Origin: an uncultured Fibrobacter sp. | GTDB taxonomy: Bacteria > Fibrobacterota > Fibrobacteria > Fibrobacterales > Fibrobacteraceae | Assembly: GCA_947305535.1 (NCBI GenBank) | Contig: CAMZDZ010000002.1 | Span: forward strand, 1-46,350 | DNA length: 46,350 nucleotides | Reading direction: 5' to 3' | In this document: piece after piece, positions 1 to 7,874 of the stretch | Layout: the number at the start of each line of letters is the position of its first letter | Numbering within the stretch: the first letter of the stretch is position 1 | Program-made: the position numbers and the translations under genes | Notes under the pieces: model-generated | What the model was told of the DNA's origin: nothing | What the model saw: only the letters and a program-made list of their open reading frames with translations | Databases searched by the model: none

Positions 1-2
1 TC

Positions 3-530
3 CGCAAGGTGAGCAAGGCCGAACGTATCGTGTTCGCCGTGATGGTGATGATCGTGTGCATCCTCGTGGTGCCCGACGCATCTGCCCTTATCATCATGCT
101 CATGCTCGGTAACATCTTCAAGGAAGCCGGTGTCGTGGAACGTCTCGTGAAGACTTCTTCCAACGAACTCATGAACATCGTGACCATCTTCCTCGGCACG
201 TCCGTGGGCCTCACGATGTCTGCCGACATCTTCCTCAAGCCGCAGACCCTCATGATCATCGCCATGGGCGTGGTTGCCTTCGGTTTCTCGACCGCGGCCG
301 GCCTCTTCCTTGCGAAGATCATGAACTGGTGCTCTCCGAAGAACCCCGTGAACCCGCTCATCGGTTCTGCCGGCGTGTCCGCCGTGCCGATGGCCGCTCG
401 CGTGTCCCAGGTGGAAGGTGCCAAGTACGACCCGCAGAACTTCTTGCTGATGCACGCCATGGGCCCGAACGTGGCCGGCGTTATCGGTACTGCAGTCTGC
501 GCAGGTTACATGATTTCCAGACTCTCGTAA
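3..530 (+). CDS. Na+-translocating decarboxylase beta subunit, C-terminal part (5'-truncated by window edge)
   Basis: The frame is open from the first full codon, so the true start lies to the left. About 175 residues are visible, against roughly 375-430 for whole beta subunits. They show repeated hydrophobic segments and the conserved end of the OadB/GcdB/MmdB family, including [17 protein letters not shown] and the final [17 protein letters not shown]. In this family the beta subunit sits in the inner membrane and couples decarboxylation of a biotin-bound carboxyl group (from oxaloacetate, methylmalonyl-CoA or glutaconyl-CoA) to Na+ export. The substrate cannot be told from this subunit. 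In a succinate-forming anaerobe, oxaloacetate or methylmalonyl-CoA is likely (inference). Two hairpin terminators follow directly. An internal GTG at 9 is not a convincing start because the family homology would continue upstream. Confidence 0.88.
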   Translation, partial: RKVSKAERIVFAVMVMIVCILVVPDASALIIMLMLGNIFKEAGVVERLVKTSSNELMNIVTIFLGTSVGLTMSADIFLKPQTLMIIAMGVVAFGFSTAAGLFLAKIMNWCSPKNPVNPLIGSAGVSAVPMAARVSQVEGAKYDPQNFLLMHAMGPNVAGVIGTAVCAGYMISRLS

Positions 531-560
531 GATTGTCTTTGCGACAACCTAAAGGATGTC

Positions 561-592
561 ATCCCCGGCTTGACCGGGGATCTCCTTTTTTA
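561..592 (+). terminator. Rho-independent terminator after the decarboxylase gene
   Basis: ATCCCCGG (561-568) pairs with CCGGGGAT (574-581) around a 5-base loop and is followed by CTCCTTTTTT. It lies 30 bases after the stop codon at 530. Confidence 0.75.
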
Positions 593-598
593 TAGAAT

Positions 599-632
599 GC
601 CCCCGACAGTGTGTCGGGGGCTTCTTGTTTTA
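599..632 (+). terminator. Second hairpin terminator in tandem
   Basis: GCCCCCGACA (599-608) pairs with TGTCGGGGGC (612-621) across a 3-base loop, followed by the T-rich TTCTTGTTTTAT. Together with the previous hairpin it insulates the cassette array from the upstream gene. Confidence 0.75.
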
Positions 633-684
633 TATAAATTCAATTTTGTTTTATGGATTATAAAAAACTTTTAGTTGAATTTTG

Positions 685-718
685 AAAATGATGAAATTAG
701 CTTAAAATCGCCATTTTT
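685..718 (+). promoter_or_regulatory. Conserved upstream box, copy 1 (before regulator 1)
   Basis: AAAATGATGAAATTAGCTTAAAATCGC aligns with the boxes at 3597-3630 and 6947-6981 ahead of the other two TIGR02147 genes. The shared core reads roughly TGRTRAAATTTARCTAAAAACGC. This copy is the most diverged and lies about 55-85 bases before the start, against about 40 for the others. A short inverted repeat AGGTT-N6-AACCT (742-757) lies between the box and the start. It may be an operator or promoter element; the role is inferred from conservation only. Confidence 0.45.
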
Positions 719-771
719 GTTTTTTAAAATTTGTTGCACGCAGGTTTTAAATAACCTAATTTATTGTCATG

Positions 772-1623
772 ATGAAATCGGTTATTGAATATAAAGATTA
801 TCGCGAGTACGTACTCGACTACTACCGCGAGCGCAAGCGCACTTCGGCGTTCACATGGCGCGAGTTCGCGAAGGTTGCCGGATTCGCGTCGGGGTCTTAC
901 TTGAAGCTGGTCTGCGACGGCAAGACTCGCCTTCGTGAGGATGGAGCGAAGAAAACCGCACTTGCCATGGGATTGCTGGGTTTCGAGTTCGACTACTTTG
1001 TCATGATGGTCCGCTACGAAAACGCGAAAACGGACCGCGAAAAGAAAAAGTGCTTCGAGGAGATGGAGGCGCTGAGCTCGGCGCATAACGTGAAGATTCT
1101 CGGGAGCGAGTTCTACACCTTCTACGAGACCTGGAAGCATTCCGTCGTCCGCGAGTTGGCGGTGGCGATGCCCGGAGCCAAACCGAACGAGATCGCGAAG
1201 GCTTGCCGTCTCCCGATCTCGGCCGCGGACGTCAGCAGCAGCCTCCGGTTCCTCGTGAAGTCGGGATTCCTGACGATGGATATAAAGGGGCATTACCACC
1301 TGACGAACCATTCGCTTACGACGGGGCGGCTGAAGGTCGTGTCGGTGGCGGTGCATTCGTTGCTGCGCCAGATGGGCGTGTTCGCGCTCGAGGCTTTTGA
1401 CACGTTGCCGATTTCGGAACGCCACTTCAGCGGCATCACCATGGGGATGACCGCCGAAAGCTACGAAAAGGTTGTCGAAGAACTTGCGGAGTGCCGCAAG
1501 CGCATCGTGTCGATTGTCTCTGCGGACAAGAATGTGGAGAAAGTTTGCCGCCTGAACATGCAGCTTTTTCCGCTTACAGAGGACTTGAAAAGTGTAACAG
1601 CGGGTAAAGGAGGTGAAAAATGA
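772..1623 (+). CDS. TIGR02147 family putative transcriptional regulator (cassette 1)
   Basis: This is a 283-residue member of TIGR02147 (C-terminal DUF4423-like region), a family greatly expanded in Fibrobacter. Residues about 25-65 (AFTWREFAKVAGFASGSYLK, then DGKTRLR) read like an XRE-type helix-turn-helix, so DNA binding is inferred. The C-terminal half ends in LNMQLFPLTEDL, the counterpart of LNLQLFP(M/L)SERL in the two neighbouring paralogs. The second ATG (772) is chosen over 769 because the paralogs begin directly with MK(D/E)IVEY. It is clearly more distant from paralogs 2 and 3 than they are from each other. Its stop overlaps the next start (ATGA at 1620-1623), so the regulator and lipoprotein are translationally coupled. 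A role in controlling its own cassette is inference. Confidence 0.85.
   Translation: MKSVIEYKDYREYVLDYYRERKRTSAFTWREFAKVAGFASGSYLKLVCDGKTRLREDGAKKTALAMGLLGFEFDYFVMMVRYENAKTDREKKKCFEEMEALSSAHNVKILGSEFYTFYETWKHSVVRELAVAMPGAKPNEIAKACRLPISAADVSSSLRFLVKSGFLTMDIKGHYHLTNHSLTTGRLKVVSVAVHSLLRQMGVFALEAFDTLPISERHFSGITMGMTAESYEKVVEELAECRKRIVSIVSADKNVEKVCRLNMQLFPLTEDLKSVTAGKGGEK
1607..1615 (+). promoter_or_regulatory. Strong Shine-Dalgarno inside regulator 1 for the downstream lipoprotein
   Basis: AAGGAGGTG lies within the last codons of the regulator, 4-5 bases before the ATG at 1620. It fixes that start and supports coupled translation of the pair. The equivalent junctions in cassettes 2 and 3 have weaker sites. 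Confidence 0.75.
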
Positions 1624-3491
1624 TGGATTGTTTTGATGAAACTAGAAATGCTTTCCACTTGGGTGTGCCGGGGAAGGCGAAAACGGGAGTCGTGCTGGCT
1701 CTTGCGATGGGAGCTCTGTTCGGTGGTTGTTCTGGTTTCGGCGGGTCTGCCGGAACCAGCGAAGAGGCGGAAGGCATTGTCGCGCTCGAGAACAAGAAGA
1801 TTTCGGGCGCGGCGCAGAAAGGACCTCTCGTAAAGGGTTCCGAAGTGATTATTCGAGAAACATCGGCAGAGGGTAACCTTGAACTCACCGGCAGAGAATA
1901 CACTACTTTGACCATTAACGATAAGGGCGATTTCAAGTTCGATAGCCTTGATCTAGAAAGTCAGTATGTACGGCTTTCTGCAGAGGGCTATTATACGCAT
2001 GAAGATGACGTGTTGTTCTTTGATGAAGATAGAGACGAAGAAGATCGCAAGCATTCCGAATGCTCCATGCGCCTCGATGCCGTTTCTGACCTGCGGAAGC
2101 GTGAAACGGTAAACATCAACGTCTTGACGCATTTTGAATACAAGCGAGTCCTGAACTTGGTCAAATCCGGCAAGTCTTTTGCCCAAGCCAAGAAACAGGC
2201 CGCTACGGAAGTTGTTAGGGCCTTCGGTGTCAAGGTCGATGTGTCTTCTGCGGAAGATTTGAATATATACAATACGACGGAAGCGGACCGAATTCTCTTC
2301 AACATGAGCCGTCTGCTGGATAACCGTAGCGAGTGGGACCCTTGGGATGGCGAGGGCGGTGAGAGGGGGCATTGGGAATACCTTATGCACAAGGATTCTA
2401 TTGACTGCTCTAAGCTGCAGAAGTATCTTGACGGGTATGCCGATGACTTTGCCGATGACGGTGTTCTCGCTGATAGCCTTATGCAGTCTCTTGCTGGAAG
2501 TGCGTATCTTATGTCCATAGAGAATAGCGATATGGAGGATATCGGTGAAAGCGATATGCTGGACAAGAAAAAGGTTGATCCGGAATCATATGAGTACCTC
2601 GTTGCTGCGAAGGACGAGTATGAGTTCGGCATATTGCTGTTCTTGGATTACATGGGCCTTGATCGTTGTACGGATGATCTTTGGGGCGAGTACCGGCAAT
2701 TCAACAGATTTATCGAGGCTGAAGATCCTGCCGATGGGCAAGTGAAAATATTGAAATCGGGTTATTTCCTTTGCAACGGTTTTTACTGGGAACTTAAGAC
2801 GAAGGGATTCATTGATTCGCTTTCGATGAAAATTGAACATGAATCGGGAACCATGAAAGACCCGAGGGATGGCACGGTGTACAAGACGCTAAGTTTTGAA
2901 TACGGCGGAAAAAAATACGAATGGATGGCGGAAAACCTTAAGTACAGTACAGGTGGTTCGTACAGTTGGACTACTGCCATGCAAATAGATGACAAATACA
3001 TGGACGAACCCGTTGAAGATGGCGTGATAGACCCTGTTCATCAAGGAATCTGCCCGAATGGTTGGCATATCTCCAGTACTTTAGAATGGGAAGCTTTGAT
3101 CGGTTATGTCAAGGGCGTTAACAACCTGCTTGATGAAACTTGGAGAACGGATAGGAAAGCTACCCATGAATGGGGATTGTATGGGGTTTTCTACAACAGG
3201 TTTGACTTCAACCTTGTCCCGATGGATAAAAAGGATTTGAAACTTTATTACCACACGTACACGCATAAATCTTTCGACGTAAACACGAATGCGGGATTGG
3301 ATTCATTAAATGAATACTTTTATGGCGAAGGTGGTTTCGATGAGGGTGGAAATGGTTGGATTTCAGATTTCATAGGCAACTACCGTAACAATAGAGAAGT
3401 CGGAAAAACAACTTTCGAAATTTCTGTCAATCATACCTATGCGACTGCGGAACCGAGGAAACGAGCCCGTGTCCGTTGCGTGAAAGACTAG
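1620..3491 (+). CDS. FISUMP-domain lipoprotein 1 (cassette 1)
   Basis: A 623-residue predicted lipoprotein. A long N-terminal extension precedes a hydrophobic segment and the lipobox LFGGC, so Cys37 would be lipidated. Residues about 56-180 form the N-terminal module seen in all four array lipoproteins (QKGPLVKGSEV, INDKGDFKFDSL, RKRETVNINVLTHFEY, KQAATEVVRAFGV). A mostly acidic, unrecognised middle follows. The last ~210 residues are a FISUMP domain (TIGR02145), starting DPRDGTVYKTL and YEWMAENLKY, passing CPNGWHISSTLEWEAL and ending RVRCVKD. The Ser-rich linker of the other three is missing. Codon use is visibly more AT-rich than in lipoproteins 3 and 4. A cell-surface or outer-membrane location is inferred; the function is unknown. 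Confidence 0.85.
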   Translation: MMDCFDETRNAFHLGVPGKAKTGVVLALAMGALFGGCSGFGGSAGTSEEAEGIVALENKKISGAAQKGPLVKGSEVIIRETSAEGNLELTGREYTTLTINDKGDFKFDSLDLESQYVRLSAEGYYTHEDDVLFFDEDRDEEDRKHSECSMRLDAVSDLRKRETVNINVLTHFEYKRVLNLVKSGKSFAQAKKQAATEVVRAFGVKVDVSSAEDLNIYNTTEADRILFNMSRLLDNRSEWDPWDGEGGERGHWEYLMHKDSIDCSKLQKYLDGYADDFADDGVLADSLMQSLAGSAYLMSIENSDMEDIGESDMLDKKKVDPESYEYLVAAKDEYEFGILLFLDYMGLDRCTDDLWGEYRQFNRFIEAEDPADGQVKILKSGYFLCNGFYWELKTKGFIDSLSMKIEHESGTMKDPRDGTVYKTLSFEYGGKKYEWMAENLKYSTGGSYSWTTAMQIDDKYMDEPVEDGVIDPVHQGICPNGWHISSTLEWEALIGYVKGVNNLLDETWRTDRKATHEWGLYGVFYNRFDFNLVPMDKKDLKLYYHTYTHKSFDVNTNAGLDSLNEYFYGEGGFDEGGNGWISDFIGNYRNNREVGKTTFEISVNHTYATAEPRKRARVRCVKD

Positions 3492-3515
3492 GATAACTTG
3501 TGTCTCTCTCATCCT

Positions 3516-3541
3516 GGCCCCGCTTGCGGGGCCTTTTCTTG
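3516..3541 (+). terminator. Terminator after cassette 1
   Basis: GGCCCC (3516-3521) pairs with GGGGCC (3528-3533) around a GCTTGC loop, followed by TTTTCTT. It ends cassette 1, which implies that cassette 2 has its own promoter. Confidence 0.75.
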
Positions 3542-3630
3542 TGTCCTGGGGATATTTTCTTGTGTTCCAAACTGCTTAAATTTCTAAAAAATGGCTAAAA
3601 GTGGTAAAATTTAAACAAAAACGCAATGTC
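3538..3630 (+). promoter_or_regulatory. Conserved regulatory leader, copy 2 (before regulator 2)
   Basis: The stretch aligns almost without gaps to 6888-6981. It contains two GTGT(T)CC-like half-sites (3541 and 3562, 21 bases apart), an A/T-rich stretch with CTGCTTAA, then AAAAGTGGTAAAATTT and CAAAAACGCAA (3597-3625). Conservation between non-coding stretches ahead of paralogous genes suggests a shared operator and promoter. No clear sigma70 pair was found. Confidence 0.55.
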
Positions 3631-3669
3631 TGTGTCCCAAATGACTATAATCAAGGTATATTTGTTTAT

Positions 3670-4503
3670 ATGAAGGATATTGTTGAATATACCGATTATC
3701 GCAAGTTCATCCAGGATTACTACGATGAACGCAAGCGCAGCTCGGCCTTTACCTGGCGCGACTTTGCGCATGCCGCCGGGTTCTCGTCGGCGGTATTTCT
3801 GAAATATGTCTGCGAAGGGAAAAAGAACTTGAGCATAGGGGCGGCCGGTTCGGTCGCGAACGCCATGGGGCTCGCGGGTTTCGAGAGCACCTACTTCGTG
3901 TTGATGGTCTCTTACGCGCATGCGAAGGGAGACAAGGCGAAGCGTGCCGCCTTCGAGGAACGTTGCGCGTTGGCGCGGGCTCACAGGGTGCACGTGCTCG
4001 GCAACGAGGAGTTCGACTATTTCAAGTCGTGGAAAAATCCGGTTCTGCGCGAACTGGCCCCGCACATGCCCGGAGCGAAGCCTCTCGATATGGCACATGC
4101 CTGCAAGCAGAAGATTTCTGCGGCGGAAGTTTCCGAGACGCTCGATTTTTTGGTGAAGATGGACCTTTTGCAAAAGGACAAGGACGGGAATTACCGGCAG
4201 ACGGACAAGTCCGTGTCGATGGGCCCCGTGGATGCCGTTCCCGTGGCGGCTCGTGATATGCAGCGCCAGATGGGGGAATTTGCCGTGAAGGCGCTGGACC
4301 TGCCGCTTTCGGAACGCGACATGTCGGGCCTTACTCTGGGGCTTACGCGACGCGCTTACGAAAGAATAAAAAAGGAATTGGCGAATTGCCGTCGCCGCAT
4401 CGTGGCGATTGCGACGGAAGATGACGAAACGGAGCAGGTTTACCGTTTGAACTTGCAGCTTTTCCCGATGAGTGAACGTCTGGAAAAGAAAAAAGGATTT
4501 TAA
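3670..4503 (+). CDS. TIGR02147 family putative transcriptional regulator (cassette 2)
   Basis: A 277-residue TIGR02147 protein. The start at 3670 (MKDIVEYTDYR) is chosen because the paralogs begin at this residue and the in-frame extension to 3601 would run through the conserved leader. Residues 26-66 (AFTWRDFAHAAGFSS, then EGKKNLS and AMGL) resemble an XRE-like helix-turn-helix. The rest is a helical sensor-like region containing WKNPVLRELAPHMPGAKP and CKQKISAAEVSETLDFL, ending LNLQLFPMSERL. It is very similar along its whole length to regulator 3 and more distant from regulator 1. Its stop lies 19 bases before lipoprotein 2. Local control of the partner lipoprotein is inferred from pairing alone. 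Confidence 0.87.
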   Translation: MKDIVEYTDYRKFIQDYYDERKRSSAFTWRDFAHAAGFSSAVFLKYVCEGKKNLSIGAAGSVANAMGLAGFESTYFVLMVSYAHAKGDKAKRAAFEERCALARAHRVHVLGNEEFDYFKSWKNPVLRELAPHMPGAKPLDMAHACKQKISAAEVSETLDFLVKMDLLQKDKDGNYRQTDKSVSMGPVDAVPVAARDMQRQMGEFAVKALDLPLSERDMSGLTLGLTRRAYERIKKELANCRRRIVAIATEDDETEQVYRLNLQLFPMSERLEKKKGF

Positions 4504-4522
4504 AAAATAGGGGTAAAATAAA

Positions 4523-6823
4523 ATGGAATGTAATATGTACAAGGTGATTCGTGAAGGCGCTGCTTGGATTTCGGCGCTTGCCTTCGCTTCGGCTGTATTG
4601 ATGGCTTGTTCCGGGGGCGACAAGACTGCGGGTGGTTCCTCGGAGGATGCGGGCATTGTCGCCGTCAAGGACTTGGACGTGGCCGGCTTGGCGCAAAAGG
4701 GCCCGTTCGTGAAGGGCTCCGAGGTGACGGTGCAGGGGGTCGACTGCAAGACGATGAAATTCACGGACGAAGAATTCACGGGAAAAGTCAAGAGCGACAA
4801 GGGCGACTTTGGCGTTGATGACGTGAACCTCTCCGCATCTTGCGCTTTGTTCGAAGTGTCCGGCTATTACCTCAATGAAGTTACCGGTAAGAAGTCTTCG
4901 GAAAAATTGGCCCTCCATGCACTCACGGATTTGAGCGACAGGAAGTCTGTGAATATCAACGTGCTCACGGAATTGGAATATGAGCGCGTGATGAAGCTGG
5001 TCTCTAAAGAGAAAATGTCCTTTGCCGATGCGAAAATACAGGCAGAAAAGGAAGTCCTTGCCTCGTTAGGTATAATGGATCTTTTTGAGTCGTTTGAAGG
5101 CTTGAACATTTATGAAAAGGGCGATGGAAATGCGATGCTCCTTGCGACGAGTGTGCTGTTGCAATCGGATTTGGATGCCAAGGATTTGACAGACCGAATG
5201 GCTGCCGTCGCTTCGTCTATCACGGAGACTGGCGAATGGAACGACGAAAAGACAAAAACGAAAATGACGGATTGGGCAGGTGCAGCCAAGGACGATGGTA
5301 AATTTGAGTCTGTCCGCGAAAATCTGGAGAAATGGAGTGATTCCGATGAAATTCCTGAATTTGAAAAGGTTGTTGACGATTTTGGGGCCGATTCGTCGGC
5401 TGAAGCCCTGAAAACAATGACAGACTCCCGCAACGGTCAGACATACAAGACCGTAAAAATTGGCGAACAGGTATGGATGGCGGAAAACCTGAACTTTAAA
5501 ACAGACAGCAGCTACTGCTATAATGATTCCTCTAAATATTGTAAAAAGTACGGTCGCCTTTACACCTGGACCGCAGCGATGAAGGCATGCCCCGATGGCT
5601 GGCGTCTGCCCGACGAAACTGATTTCGTGAATTTAATCAAGGCCGTGGGCGGCGAAGAAGATGCCGGCACTAAACTGAAGTCTACCAGCGGCTGGAACGA
5701 CGATGATGGCAAAAGCGGCAACGGCACGGACTCTTTCGGCTTTTCGGCGCTGGCTGCTGGCGTCGGCAACGCGGGCATCTACGGCGGCGAGGGTTACACT
5801 ACGATTTTCTGGGGCTCTACGGAGTGCAGCGAAAATTCTCTGCAGCTTGGTGTTGATTGCGCGTATGCGATAAACTTGGATTATGACGAAGTCAATGTGG
5901 ATTTGCCGAGCTACGCCGCTAGGAACTTGGTGCTCTCCGTCCGTTGCGTGAAGGGTAAATCTGCTGCGTCATCCAGCAGCAGTTCCGCAAAATCAAGCAG
6001 TAGCTCTGCAAAATCGAGTAGCAGTTCGTCGTATTCGGACCCGTATGACGTTTTCGACTGGAGCGTCCCGAAAGAGGCTTACTTTAACCCGAATGTTGAA
6101 TACGATTCCATTGTGGATATCCGTGACGGCCAAGTCTACAAGACGGTAAAGATCGGTGAGCAGGTCTGGATGGCCGAGAACCTGAACTACGCCGATAGCG
6201 CAAGGACTCCGAGCCTTTTAAGGCGTAGCTGGTGCTATGGGAATGATCCCGAGAATTGCAAGGTTGCCGGGCGCCTGTACACCTGGAGCGCGGCGATTGA
6301 TTCCGTGAAGCTGGCGTCCGATGCGGATGACCCGCAGGACTGCGGATACCTTAGGAGCCATCAGGGGGATTCGACGATTATGAGTCTTGCCTGGACTTGC
6401 GAACTTCCGGACAGGGTGCAGGGAATCTGTCCCGATGGCTGGCACTTGCCGAATATGGAGGAGTGGGAAACCATGATGGCCGAGCTCGGGGATTCTGCGG
6501 TTGTGGGCAAGATTCTCAAGTCGCAGACGGGCTGGAACGACGACGATTACGGTAATAGCGGAAATGGGACGAACGATGTCGGGTTTTCAGCGATCCCGGC
6601 GGGTGTGGCCCATTATTCGCTCGACTTTGACGGTAGCAAAACTTCAGAAAGCTGGTTTCCCGCATATATAGGAAGGAATGCGCTGTTCTGGAGCTCGACC
6701 GATATCAATAGCAGCTATGCGGGCAATGTGGGAATGGTTTATAGTTATGACGCCGAGTATAGCATCAACTATGCGAACGTAAGCAAGTTGAACGGGATTT
6801 CTGTCCGCTGTGTCAAGGACTAG
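4523..6823 (+). CDS. FISUMP-domain lipoprotein 2 with two FISUMP domains (cassette 2)
   Basis: A 766-residue predicted lipoprotein; the lipobox VLMAC places the lipidated Cys at 29. The ATG at 4523 has AGGGG about 10 bases upstream. The N-terminal module (residues about 50-210: QKGPFVKGSEVTVQG, SDKGDFGVDDV, NVLTELEYERV) matches the other array members. FISUMP domain 1 (about 299-477) runs from DSRNGQTYKTVKIGEQVWMA through CPDGWRLPDE to SVRCVKG. A Ser-rich linker with repeated SSSSSAK units (about 480-507) follows. FISUMP domain 2 (about 531-766) runs from DIRDGQVYKTVKIGEQVWMA through CPDGWHLPNMEEWE to SVRCVKD. The tandem domain is an internal duplication relative to its neighbours. Likely displayed at the cell surface; the ligand is unknown. 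Confidence 0.87.
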   Translation: MECNMYKVIREGAAWISALAFASAVLMACSGGDKTAGGSSEDAGIVAVKDLDVAGLAQKGPFVKGSEVTVQGVDCKTMKFTDEEFTGKVKSDKGDFGVDDVNLSASCALFEVSGYYLNEVTGKKSSEKLALHALTDLSDRKSVNINVLTELEYERVMKLVSKEKMSFADAKIQAEKEVLASLGIMDLFESFEGLNIYEKGDGNAMLLATSVLLQSDLDAKDLTDRMAAVASSITETGEWNDEKTKTKMTDWAGAAKDDGKFESVRENLEKWSDSDEIPEFEKVVDDFGADSSAEALKTMTDSRNGQTYKTVKIGEQVWMAENLNFKTDSSYCYNDSSKYCKKYGRLYTWTAAMKACPDGWRLPDETDFVNLIKAVGGEEDAGTKLKSTSGWNDDDGKSGNGTDSFGFSALAAGVGNAGIYGGEGYTTIFWGSTECSENSLQLGVDCAYAINLDYDEVNVDLPSYAARNLVLSVRCVKGKSAASSSSSSAKSSSSSAKSSSSSSYSDPYDVFDWSVPKEAYFNPNVEYDSIVDIRDGQVYKTVKIGEQVWMAENLNYADSARTPSLLRRSWCYGNDPENCKVAGRLYTWSAAIDSVKLASDADDPQDCGYLRSHQGDSTIMSLAWTCELPDRVQGICPDGWHLPNMEEWETMMAELGDSAVVGKILKSQTGWNDDDYGNSGNGTNDVGFSAIPAGVAHYSLDFDGSKTSESWFPAYIGRNALFWSSTDINSSYAGNVGMVYSYDAEYSINYANVSKLNGISVRCVKD

Positions 6824-6865
6824 TCTTTACCCCTCTTTTTCATATTTTCGCCCCTTTTGATTGTC

Positions 6866-6890
6866 ACCCCCGACTCGATCGGGGGTTTTC
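6866..6890 (+). terminator. Terminator after cassette 2
   Basis: ACCCCCGA (6866-6873) pairs with TCGGGGGT (6879-6886) around a 5-base loop, followed by TTTTC. It separates cassette 2 from cassette 3. Confidence 0.75.
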
Positions 6891-6918
6891 ATGTTCTGGG
6901 AACATGTAATGCATGTTC
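6890..6918 (+). promoter_or_regulatory. Operator-like array of CATGTTC half-sites
   Basis: CATGTTC (6890-6896), a 3-base spacer and GAACATG (6900-6906) form a perfect inverted repeat. A second direct CATGTTC follows at 6912-6918. The related positions upstream of regulator 2 carry GTGTCC and GTGTTC. The arrangement looks like a binding site for a dimeric DNA-binding protein, possibly the adjacent TIGR02147 regulator (inference). Confidence 0.5.
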
Positions 6919-6946
6919 TAAATTGCCTAATTTTTTGTAATTTCAT

Positions 6947-6981
6947 AAAAAGTGGTAAAATTTAGCTAAAAACGCAAATTT
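6947..6981 (+). promoter_or_regulatory. Conserved upstream box, copy 3 (before regulator 3)
   Basis: AAAAAGTGGTAAAATTTAG followed by CTAAAAACGCAAATTT matches copy 2 closely and copy 1 partly. It contains the 10-base palindrome TTTAGCTAAA (6961-6970). It lies about 40 bases before the start of regulator 3, the same distance as copy 2. Confidence 0.55.
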
Positions 6982-7020
6982 TATGTTCTGTTTTTGAAAA
7001 ATAAGCCTAAATTTGTTGAC

Positions 7021-7854
7021 ATGAAGGAAATCGTTGAATATACAGATTATCGCAAGTTCATCCAGGACTACTACGATGAACGCAAGCGCTGCTCGGCGTT
7101 TTCTTGGCATGCGTTCGCCCAGAAGGCGGGCTTCTCGTCGGATGTCTACCTGAAGTACGTGTGCGAGGGGAAAAAGAATCTGAGTGTCGGGTCGGCGGGT
7201 TCGGTGGCGGGCGCCATGGGACTGGTCGGTTTCGAGTATGACTATTTTGTCCTTATGGTCTCGTATGCGCATGCCAAGAGCGACGCGGCGAAACGCGCCG
7301 CCTTCGAGGAACGCTGTGCGCTGGCACAGGCGCACAAGGTACGTGTGCTGGGGGACGAAGAGTTCGATTATTTCAAGTCGTGGAAAAATCCGGTGTTGCG
7401 CGAGATTGTTCCGCACATGCCGGGAGCGCGGCCTCTCGAGATTGCGCATGCCTGCAAGCAAAAAATATCCGCGACGGAAGTTTCCGAGACGCTTGACTTT
7501 TTGATGAGGGCTGGCCTCCTAAAGAAAAATAGGAACGGAAACTACGAGCAAACGGAAAAGTCTGTCTCGATGGGGCCTGTGGATGCCGTGCCGGTGGCTG
7601 CTCGCGAAATGCAGCGTGAGATGGGGGAGTTCGCTGTGAAGGCCCTTGACCTGCCGCTTTCGGAACGCGACATGTCCGGGGTGACCATGGGTATCACGCG
7701 CAAGGCTTACGAACAGATAAAAAAGGAAATAGTGGATTTCCGCCGCCGCATTGTGGCAATCGCTTCGGCAGATGACGATGCGGAACAGGTTTACCGCTTG
7801 AACTTGCAACTGTTCCCGCTGAGCGAACGCCTGAAAAAGAAAAAGGGAATTTGA
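7021..7854 (+). CDS. TIGR02147 family putative transcriptional regulator (cassette 3)
   Basis: A 277-residue TIGR02147 protein, nearly a copy of regulator 2: MKEIVEYTDYRKFIQDYYDE at the start, then AFSWHAFAQKAGFSSDVYLK as the putative helix-turn-helix (about 26-66), WKNPVLREIVPHMPGARP, CKQKISATEVSETLDFL, and LNLQLFPLSERL at the end. The start at 7021 is chosen by alignment with the paralogs; a small in-frame extension to 6994 has no conserved counterpart. There is no strong Shine-Dalgarno. It is followed within 21 bases by lipoprotein 3, so the pair is probably one transcript that also includes lipoprotein 4. Differences from regulator 2 cluster in the putative recognition helix and the domain after it, which could give separate target specificity (inference). 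Confidence 0.87.
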   Translation: MKEIVEYTDYRKFIQDYYDERKRCSAFSWHAFAQKAGFSSDVYLKYVCEGKKNLSVGSAGSVAGAMGLVGFEYDYFVLMVSYAHAKSDAAKRAAFEERCALAQAHKVRVLGDEEFDYFKSWKNPVLREIVPHMPGARPLEIAHACKQKISATEVSETLDFLMRAGLLKKNRNGNYEQTEKSVSMGPVDAVPVAAREMQREMGEFAVKALDLPLSERDMSGVTMGITRKAYEQIKKEIVDFRRRIVAIASADDDAEQVYRLNLQLFPLSERLKKKKGI

Positions 7855-7874
7855 AAAAAAAGAAGAAGGATGAA

